NCBI GenBank assembly: GCA_963725215.1
Contig: CAVRXQ010000003.1
Span: 62,001 to 126,000, forward strand
From: CAVRXQ01 sp963725215
GTDB lineage: Bacteria > Actinomycetota > Acidimicrobiia > Acidimicrobiales > Bog-793
DNA length: 64,000 nt
Direction of reading: 5' to 3'
The position numbers and the translations under genes are program-made. The notes below the pieces were generated by a model that had not been told where the DNA came from, did no database searches, and saw nothing but the letters and a program-made list of their open reading frames with translations. The stretch's first letter is position 1; every line of letters begins with the position of its first letter. Shown in pieces: positions 58,311-64,000 of the stretch.

Positions 58311-59780
58311 TCAGACGGAATCAAGCACGCGGAAAGACCCTGACCGAACAGCTTGGACGAACGCTTCGTAGTCACGCTCGTTCTGATCCGCGTAGCGGCA
58401 GGCGTATTCGCCAATCGCACAGTCGAAAGTGTCGCCATGGCCGAGGTATGCGCTGATGGCAATGGGATCTCCGGACCTTGCGTGGGCGCGAGCCAGCGTC
58501 CACGCGCAAACCTTCGCATACTCGTGTAGGTCGTAGGCCGACATACCATCAACGCGGATCGATCCCTTCGAATCGTGGAGCTGCCGCCAGTAGTAGTGGC
58601 GATCGCCTTCCGCGTCCTTCATCCAGCCGAGGAAGATGTCGCTCGCGGCCTGCATCATGCGTTGGCCCCGAACGACTCGTTCGCCATGGTTGCGATACGG
58701 GCTCTTCGAAAGGCGGTCTTCGAAGACCGACGAGGTCGCCTCCTTGACCTGAAGAAAAAGAGGATCATCTCGATCCCGTCCCTCGAACAGAGCGATGAAA
58801 CAGCGCGTACCCACGCTGCCGACGCCGACGACCTTGCGAGCGACGTCGACGAGTTGAAAATGGTTGACCAGAAAGCGTCGTTCCGGGTCGAGCGTCGCCC
58901 GGTACTCGCGGAACAGCCTTCGCAGCACTCGCTCGACGCCGAGCGGCTCCAGGCCATACGAGGACTCGATGTCCCTTAACGGGACGACAAGCGGAGGCTG
59001 GCTGACGATGCGATAGCGCCCGTCGACCATCTCTCCGAGCGTTGAGAGGGCGCGCAGGCTGTTGCGGGTGCTCGCCTTCTGAACGATCGCCTTGCCACGG
59101 CGAAGGGTTTTTTGTTGGCCTTTTCCTTTCGCCGACCGCGCGATGAGATCCAAGACCTGCTGTGCGGGCAGGTGGGAGTACCAGACCTCCAGCGGCCCCA
59201 TGCCAGCGAACTCGAGCATCGCCTGGCGGTATCTGGCCGCCACCGTCGTCGCTACCGTGCGGTTCGCCGCGTCACTCACCCCGTTCGTTCGCCCGGCGAC
59301 GCAGAAGCTCGCGGCGAGTCGCTTCAGGTCGAACTCGAACGGTCCGTGGAGCGTTTCATCGAAGTCATTCAGATCGAACAACAAGGTGCGCTCCGGTGAC
59401 GCGAAGACGCCGAAATTCGACAGGTGGGCGTCTCCGCACATTTGGACGTTGAGTCCGGTGCGGGGCGATCCGCTCAGGTCGACCGCCATTATCCTCGCTG
59501 CGCCGCGATAGAAGGAAAATGGCGAGAACATCATGCGGCTGTGACGCTCCGGAACGAGGTCGGGCTCACGAGACGCGTCTTGTTCTTTGAGAAGTTCGAC
59601 GGGGTCAGGGCGATCGGTCGCCGGCTCCCATGCGAGGTGCGTCGAACGGGGGACCGCATCACGTGCCCGCTTGCCAAGAGCGAGTCGTTCTTCAACAGTG
59701 CGGCGAACCATCGGACGATTCGGAATCGATGTCGCAAATCGAGCCGAGCTGCCCGGCGTTTTCCTAACCAATGTCTTCAA
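58311..59780 (-). CDS. DUF2252 family protein
   Basis: This 489-residue protein belongs to DUF2252, a kinase-like-fold family of unknown function common in actinobacteria. Markers are VERHSRMMFSPFSFYRGAARIMA, CGDAHLSNFGVFASPERTLLFDLNDFDE and HGERVVRGQRMMQAASD. The HLSNFG and FDLNDFDE segments resemble a phosphotransferase catalytic and metal loop, which is inference. ATG 59780 overlaps the LuxR gene by 17 bases; ATG 59711 (MVRRTVEERL) is an alternative. Confidence 0.9.
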   Translation of the reverse strand: MKTLVRKTPGSSARFATSIPNRPMVRRTVEERLALGKRARDAVPRSTHLAWEPATDRPDPVELLKEQDASREPDLVPERHSRMMFSPFSFYRGAARIMAVDLSGSPRTGLNVQMCGDAHLSNFGVFASPERTLLFDLNDFDETLHGPFEFDLKRLAASFCVAGRTNGVSDAANRTVATTVAARYRQAMLEFAGMGPLEVWYSHLPAQQVLDLIARSAKGKGQQKTLRRGKAIVQKASTRNSLRALSTLGEMVDGRYRIVSQPPLVVPLRDIESSYGLEPLGVERVLRRLFREYRATLDPERRFLVNHFQLVDVARKVVGVGSVGTRCFIALFEGRDRDDPLFLQVKEATSSVFEDRLSKSPYRNHGERVVRGQRMMQAASDIFLGWMKDAEGDRHYYWRQLHDSKGSIRVDGMSAYDLHEYAKVCAWTLARAHARSGDPIAISAYLGHGDTFDCAIGEYACRYADQNERDYEAFVQAVRSGSFRVLDSV

Positions 59781-60552
59781 GCACCGCGACTTCCGCGCGA
59801 AGCGATCGCTTGGACGCCGAGCCGCTCAGAGCCTCGTAGTGCTCGCCCACGAGGCGCGCCAGATCGACCCTGGAACTTACGCCGAGCTTGCGAAACACCT
59901 GTCGCAAATGGGAGTCGACGGTGTGTCGCGAAACGAAGATCTGACAAGCGGTTTCCTTGTTCGTGAGTCCCCGCGAGACGAGTTCTGCGACCCTCCGTTC
60001 TACATCGGTGAGCTCAGTCCAACCTGTCATAAGCGCGAGATCGAGAGAGAAGGGAGCGAGCGACTCATTCTGTTCAGATGACGTTCTGTGCGGCACCCGT
60101 GATCGGTCGAGGCCGAGACGTAACACCGCGCCGAGGACCTGGCTTTCGGCACTGACGAGAGTGCAGCAAGCCTGAACCGTGATTCCGTTTCTCAGCACCA
60201 ATTTCTGAACGGCATTCGTACGCTCGCGAACTGTGTGCCAGACCCATTCGCAAAGTATTCGCCGATCCACTGGCTGAAGCAGCTCTGACGCACTTGAGTT
60301 GGCGATGATCATGCCTTCGCTGATAGCGATTACTGGTCCCCTTGTGCGATCCCGGATACGAATGAAAGCTTCAAGGACGAGCCGGTCTCCGTCCTCGCGA
60401 CGAAAACCGTTTGCCGGCTGGTCGTGGCAATCAATGGGTCCGGGTGCGCCGACATTCGCGATCGCCGCCTCGGGCCAGTTCATCGCTGCAGTCGCGCTCT
60501 TCACTGGCTCGTCGATCGGTCCAACTCGATCGGAACTGGGAAGACCACCCAT
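59764..60552 (-). CDS. LuxR-family transcriptional regulator
   Basis: This 262-residue protein has a C-terminal LuxR-type helix-turn-helix (TELTDVERRVAELVSRGLTNKETACQIFVSRHTVDSHLRQVFRKLGV). The N-terminal part may be PAS-like (GPVIAISEGMIIANSSASELL). It has no receiver domain. It lies immediately upstream of the DUF2252 gene with a short overlap and probably controls it. Residues after the helix-turn-helix are Ser/Ala-rich. Confidence 0.9.
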   Translation of the reverse strand: MGGLPSSDRVGPIDEPVKSATAAMNWPEAAIANVGAPGPIDCHDQPANGFRREDGDRLVLEAFIRIRDRTRGPVIAISEGMIIANSSASELLQPVDRRILCEWVWHTVRERTNAVQKLVLRNGITVQACCTLVSAESQVLGAVLRLGLDRSRVPHRTSSEQNESLAPFSLDLALMTGWTELTDVERRVAELVSRGLTNKETACQIFVSRHTVDSHLRQVFRKLGVSSRVDLARLVGEHYEALSGSASKRSLRAEVAVLEDIG

Positions 60553-60983
60553 TCGCCGTCGAGACCGTAACGAACCACGTGGATGCCACTTTGACCGTCC
60601 GTGATGGCCATCGCGCTAGCCCCCGCCCGATCAATCCGACTACTTCGGGGAACGAGCCGCCAGGGCCGAATGTCCTCGGGACGTGTGCCCGGCCTCGTTG
60701 CCCCCTCCGCGGCGGTTTTCTCCCGCTTCGCGCTCGGGCCTCTCCCCCCGACGCGAGGTGGTGCAGGTGAGCGGATTCGAACCCGACTTCCACGTTGCGA
60801 ATATGGTCGGACGCACCGTTGCGGCCCGCGTGTTGCGCGTCCGGTGCTTCCCACCTGGTACAGAACTAGGAACCAAATTCGCAACCAATGAACCGTGCGG
60901 CCGGGTCGACACGCCCATTCGCGCCCGTGTCCGAAGTTTTCAGATCGTGGTGAAAAGTAGAGGCGATTGGGGTATCGATTTTT
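60553..60983. other. Intergenic stretch containing a tRNA-derived repeat
   Basis: No gene is recognised here. From about 60760 it holds the first of two direct repeats with a damaged tRNA-Ala 3' half. Short overlapping frames on both strands are not protein-like. Confidence 0.5.
60760..60930 (+). repeat. Direct repeat A with degenerate 3' half of tRNA-Ala(CGC)
   Basis: About 171 bases match repeat B at 63627-63799. Matching blocks include CACGTTGCGAATATGGTCGG, ACCTGGTACAGAACTAGGAA and CGGGTCGAC. The minus strand reads the anticodon loop TTCGCAA (anticodon CGC), the 3' anticodon stem, the T arm and CCA. Two bases are missing in the T arm and the acceptor is changed, so it is a decayed copy. 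A middle block of about 45 bases differs from copy B. Confidence 0.8.
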
Positions 60984-63104
60984 CTAGGAGCGTGCTCTCA
61001 ATTTGCGGAAGCGACGCCGACGGATCTCGCCAAGTGCCACAAGACCGATACCGATTGCGAAGATAGGCCAGACGAACCGTCCCGAGCCAGCGAAGAACAT
61101 TCCGGTGTGCGCGCACGTGGCGCACCTGACCGGCTTAGCCGGCGGCAGAGGCACTTTTACCACGATGTGCACCGTGTTCGTCTTGCACCTCGGGGACGAG
61201 CAGCTCGGCGTGTTCTTGTTCGAGTACAACGCGTAATTCGGTATCACCTCGCCGCTCACGTCGTTCGCGTTCACCTTCACGCTGAACGTCACCGTCGCCG
61301 AATCACCGCCGCCGAGGGTGATGCCAATCCAGTGCACCGAGCCACTGGATACGGAGACCGAACAGCCGCTCGCCCCGTGACAGTCGGCCGACGCGCTCAC
61401 GTACGTCGTGCCCGACGGGATCGTGTCGGCGACGTCGATTCCCGACGCCGACGTCTTGCCCGAGTTCGAAAGCACGATGCCGTACGAGACGACGGAACCG
61501 GGTCGGACCACCGAACCCGACGGCGGATGTTGGGTCTTTTGCGCGGTAATGCGCGGTCCGCCTGCGGGTGGAGCCGGGGGCAGCGACGTCGTGGTCGCCT
61601 CGGTCGCGACGCTCTCCTGGCCACAAGATGCCGTGAACGACGAATAGTTCGGGTTTGTCGAGTTGTAGGTGAATTGCCAGTAATACGTCGTGGCCTTCGA
61701 CAGCGGCCCGCTGCTCGTCGACGTCGCTTCCGCGGGATTCGCGTTCGTCAACGTCTCTGTGTCGCTGAAAACCGGGGAGCCCGAGCAGCTCGCGTTGTCG
61801 TACAGCGCGAAGTTCACCGAACCCGTCGCGTTACCGGTCGTCGCAGCGGAGAGCACGGTCACGCTCGCGGTGTCCTTGATCGTCGAACCGACCGGGACGA
61901 CGTACGAGGTGCTGTTCGCGCCGGACTGCGAGGTGCTGCCGTTTGGAGCCGTCGCGCTCTGGATAGTCGAAAGCCCGGGAACGACGAGGTTCGTGCAGAA
62001 CTCTCCGACATCGCCTCCCCCGGGGCGCTGGGTTTGGTCGCCATCGTGTTCGATCACCTGGAAGCGGTAGGTGTCTCCAGGCGTGAGGTGCAGCGCGCTC
62101 AAGTTCCAGGTGACCTCGGCCCCGTAGCCTTCATCACCGAGCGCGGCGAAACCGCCGGAGGGGGTGTCCGCGTTCGGCCCGAGCTCCCAGTCGTTCCTGG
62201 TGCCCGGCAACGCGCGGGAGTAGATTCCGCCGCTCACCGAGCCTGTAGACCAAGTGCCGTAGACCGCGCTGATGAAGCCCAGGGGTGTGCCACCTTGCTG
62301 CCAGTCGTTCGCGTAGTACGCGGGGTCGGAGGGCGTGGCAATCGTCCCGTTCGACTGCGTCAAGTTCGTGATGTAGAGCGCGGGATACATCGGACGCGAG
62401 GCCGTTCCGCTAGTTCCGGTCGCGCTCGCAAGCGAGAAATCTGTCGCTGTCGAATCGCCAAGCTGTGCATTGGTTACCGAGCCGTAGACGGTGCTCACCG
62501 TCGACCCAGCGGGGTACGCGTGTACGCCGGTGTCAAACGAATCCACCGAGATCGTCGTAGGTGTCGGGCTGGCTGCAACGTCGGCGCTGACGGTGAGAGC
62601 GATCGGCACGGGATAGCCAGAGTTCAGCGTAAGCGTCTCGCCCTTGGTGATCGACACCGGTAACGAGCTGAGATTCAGCGACGTCACAAAAATTGCGCCC
62701 GCCGGGAGGCCGGTCGCGAGCGTCGCGGTCGCGGCCGGCTGCCACTGGGAGATAGGTGAGCTCCCGGTGTTTACGCCAAGCGACAGAGCGTTCTCGTCGT
62801 TGGCGAACGCGCCGAGGTGCGCGCTGGCGCCAGAGCCGAAGATCTCTAGATCGCGCAGCACCGTGCTCTCGGTGAACGTAAAGCCGGAGCCGTACGAGCC
62901 GGACGATGTCGTCGATGTATTCGCGTGGTAGTCGGCGTACTGCGAGGACAACGCCGGATAGCCGCAGCTATCGGTCCCCGTTGGAGGTGGCAGCAACGAC
63001 TGCGCGCCAGCCGCGCTCTCGAACGCGATCGGTGCGAGCATGCTTGCTAGCAGCAACGCTACCGTCGCCGCTGGTCCCATACCTCTTGAAAGGAACAGCT
63101 TCAC
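60984..63104 (-). CDS. Secreted DUF11-type cell-surface protein with C-terminal membrane anchor
   Basis: This is a 706-residue exported protein. A signal peptide (AATVALLLASMLAPIAFESAAGA) is followed by a Thr/Ser/Gly-rich beta region with repeated Asn/Thr patches. A DUF11/Ig-like domain covers about residues 530-640 (VVSYGIVLSNSGKTSASGIDV, DTIPSGTTYVSAS). The C-terminus has a hydrophobic helix (RFVWPIFAIGIGLVALGEI) and an Arg-rich tail. No LPxTG is present; the segment before the helix is RCATCAHTGMFF, whose HTG could be a non-standard sorting site (inference). GTG 63104 is the start; ATG 63080 is an alternative. It is flanked by two tRNA-derived direct repeats. Confidence 0.85.
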   Translation of the reverse strand: MKLFLSRGMGPAATVALLLASMLAPIAFESAAGAQSLLPPPTGTDSCGYPALSSQYADYHANTSTTSSGSYGSGFTFTESTVLRDLEIFGSGASAHLGAFANDENALSLGVNTGSSPISQWQPAATATLATGLPAGAIFVTSLNLSSLPVSITKGETLTLNSGYPVPIALTVSADVAASPTPTTISVDSFDTGVHAYPAGSTVSTVYGSVTNAQLGDSTATDFSLASATGTSGTASRPMYPALYITNLTQSNGTIATPSDPAYYANDWQQGGTPLGFISAVYGTWSTGSVSGGIYSRALPGTRNDWELGPNADTPSGGFAALGDEGYGAEVTWNLSALHLTPGDTYRFQVIEHDGDQTQRPGGGDVGEFCTNLVVPGLSTIQSATAPNGSTSQSGANSTSYVVPVGSTIKDTASVTVLSAATTGNATGSVNFALYDNASCSGSPVFSDTETLTNANPAEATSTSSGPLSKATTYYWQFTYNSTNPNYSSFTASCGQESVATEATTTSLPPAPPAGGPRITAQKTQHPPSGSVVRPGSVVSYGIVLSNSGKTSASGIDVADTIPSGTTYVSASADCHGASGCSVSVSSGSVHWIGITLGGGDSATVTFSVKVNANDVSGEVIPNYALYSNKNTPSCSSPRCKTNTVHIVVKVPLPPAKPVRCATCAHTGMFFAGSGRFVWPIFAIGIGLVALGEIRRRRFRKLRARS

Positions 63105-63626
63105 CGCTCAACCGGCCTTTCGCTTACTCACCCGGTTCAAGCGCGTCGGTTTCGCCATTCCCTCTTCCGCCCAACGTGGCGACCAGATGGTCGGGCGGGA
63201 TCTGCGGTACGCGTCTATTTGGGTTTTGATCGTCAATGGCTCATTGCCGTCCGGAGTGGAGACCCCCTCTGTTCGTTTCTTCGACTGCGATTTCCGACAT
63301 TCCGGGCTGTCGAAAAGTTCTCTCCGGACGAGTGAACATTAGAGGCGTGTGCGACGATCTGCTGAGCGAGCAGAAATTTCAATCGCTCGTCCACATTCTG
63401 CACATCGCACCCAGTGCCCACTGACCCATTTTGGGCTTGCCACGATCGGTGGCGCGAACTTCAGAGGACGTTACGGCGCCCAGATCTGCACGGGTCGTTT
63501 CGGTCAGCGCGTCCACCAAGACCGCAGCCGCCACGGGCCAAAGGGGGTCGCTGACCGGCGGCGCGCACGGGGGAAGATGGACAAGTGAGACGCCCGCAAA
63601 AACAAGGCCTCAAATGGGATCGTTTT
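63105..63626. other. Intergenic stretch before the DUF11 gene
   Basis: About 520 bases. It should contain the promoter of the minus-strand DUF11 gene, but no clear -35/-10 pair or ribosome-binding site can be assigned by eye. No protein-like frame is seen. Confidence 0.4.
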
Positions 63627-63799
63627 GGTGGAGGTGAGCGGACTCGAACCGCCGACTTCCACGTTGCGAATATGGTCGGATGCAACGTTGCGATCTCGGT
63701 AATCCAGGTCCACTACTTCTCACCTGGTACAGAACTAGGAACCGATTCGAAGCCAACGCACCGTCGGGTCGGGTCGACGCGCCCGTTCGCGCCCGCGTT
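63627..63799 (+). repeat. Direct repeat B with 3' half of tRNA-Ala(CGC)
   Basis: About 173 bases that match repeat A. On the minus strand it contains the tRNA-Ala 3' half: anticodon loop TTCGCAA with stem CGTGG, variable bases AAGTC, T arm GGCGG-TTCGAGT-CCGCT, acceptor strand CACCTCC, discriminator A and encoded CCA. The 5' half of the tRNA is missing. A tRNA 3' end kept with CCA is the usual attachment sequence left by an integrase. The IS3-type end starts 26 bases to the right. Confidence 0.8.
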
Positions 63800-63824
63800 C
63801 AAAGGGTTCTTGGAACGGTCCTTG

Positions 63825-64000
63825 TGACCTTGCCCCCAAAAAGTGGACCACCTCATATGGCAACTTGGCCCTGTCTGACAGGAGCCAGAGATGCCGAGGC
63901 ACCACCCAGCAGACCTTCGACGTGAGGCGTGCGAGCGAATGCTCGCCGGAGCCCCGATAAAAGACGTCGCCGAATCCCTCGGCGTGTCCCCGAGGACCCT
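63825..64000 (+). mobile_element. IS3-family insertion sequence, left end (cut by window edge)
   Basis: TGACCTTGCCCCCAAAAAGT (63825-63844) has the look of an IS3-family terminal inverted repeat, starting TGACC and containing AAAAAGTGGACC. A transposase OrfA start follows at 63891. The right end and target duplication lie outside the window. Confidence 0.7.
63891..64000 (+). CDS. IS3-family transposase OrfA (HTH), partial
   Basis: ATG 63891 follows AGGAGCC. The visible 36 residues, PRHHPADLRREACERMLAG then IKDVAESLGVSPRTL, are a helix-turn-helix of the IS3 OrfA/HTH_Tnp_1 type. This protein binds the inverted repeat and works with OrfB, which would follow beyond the window edge. Confidence 0.75.
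   Translation, partial: MPRHHPADLRREACERMLAGAPIKDVAESLGVSPRT

Noticed and set aside
60760..60812. Functional tRNA gene at repeat A or B
   Set aside because: Only the 3' half from the anticodon loop is present and the 5' acceptor and D arm are missing, so neither copy can fold as a complete tRNA.
1..64000. CRISPR array or restriction/defence system
   Set aside because: I saw no regularly spaced short repeats and no recognisable defence genes in the window.

Overview
The window is a high-GC chromosomal stretch of an actinomycetote, most likely a non-mycobacterial lineage of the Acidimicrobiia type. The grounds are GC-rich codon use with many GTG starts, several leaderless genes, a DUF501 gene beside ppx, F420-type pyridoxamine-oxidase-fold proteins and an Rpf-like transglycosylase. 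It also carries the actinobacterial order glmU-prs-rplY-pth-mfd-mazG-eno-ftsB-DUF501-ppx. The species cannot be named from sequence alone.

Layout. 1-4.2 kb: the 5' part of a large membrane protein, diverging from a PLP decarboxylase and agmatinase pair, then a PhoU-like gene. 4.3-8.0 kb: a tRNA with a UAA anticodon, a type B carboxylesterase, a frame-disrupted NlpC/P60 hydrolase and a GNAT acetyltransferase. 8.1-11.6 kb: a glycosyltransferase operon. 11.6-28.3 kb: the housekeeping block on the minus strand (ppx, DUF501, ftsB, eno, mazG, parvulin-like lipoprotein, mfd, pth, rplY, prs, glmU). An Rpf-like secreted enzyme and an MFS pump with its TetR regulator sit inside it. 28.6-42.1 kb: accessory metabolism and transport (M20 peptidase, MarR plus MFS, aldo/keto reductase, flavin-fold proteins, EamA exporter, amino-acid ABC transporter, metallo-hydrolase, ferritin-like protein, S4 protein, omega-amidase-like nitrilase). 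42.2-49.7 kb: a two-domain glycosyltransferase, an MFS remnant, an M16 peptidase pair, DinB, YciI-like and YbaK-like genes. 50-53.4 kb: a PadR, ABC ATPase and FtsX-like permease cassette. 53.5-60.6 kb: a MOSC protein and an envelope-stress-like group (HdeD, flippase-like, BON, PLDc_N/SHOCT, DUF2252, LuxR). 60.7-64 kb: a mobile-looking end. Two ~170-bp direct repeats carrying the 3' half of a tRNA-Ala(CGC) bracket a secreted DUF11 surface protein, and the left end of an IS3-family element runs off the window.

How the genes work together. The housekeeping block joins nucleotide-sugar and PRPP supply, translation quality (rplY, pth), transcription-coupled repair (mfd), nucleotide clean-up (mazG), glycolysis (eno), division (ftsB) and polyphosphate metabolism (ppx). 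The accessory efflux genes each come with their own repressor (TetR, MarR, PadR), in overlapping or divergent arrangements.

A recurrent oddity is single-base frame disruption. Five genes (near 6980, 12622, 34224, 48360 and 49522) show recognisable protein that continues in another frame. This could be real decay or, perhaps more likely, indel errors in the assembly. One of them, DUF501-ppx at a run of six G, could also be a real -1 slippage site. I did not find a CRISPR array, a complete defence system or a clearly new multi-gene system. The most unusual elements are the odd tRNA, the tRNA-fragment repeats around the DUF11 protein, the truncated GlmU and the pth gene without a normal start codon.
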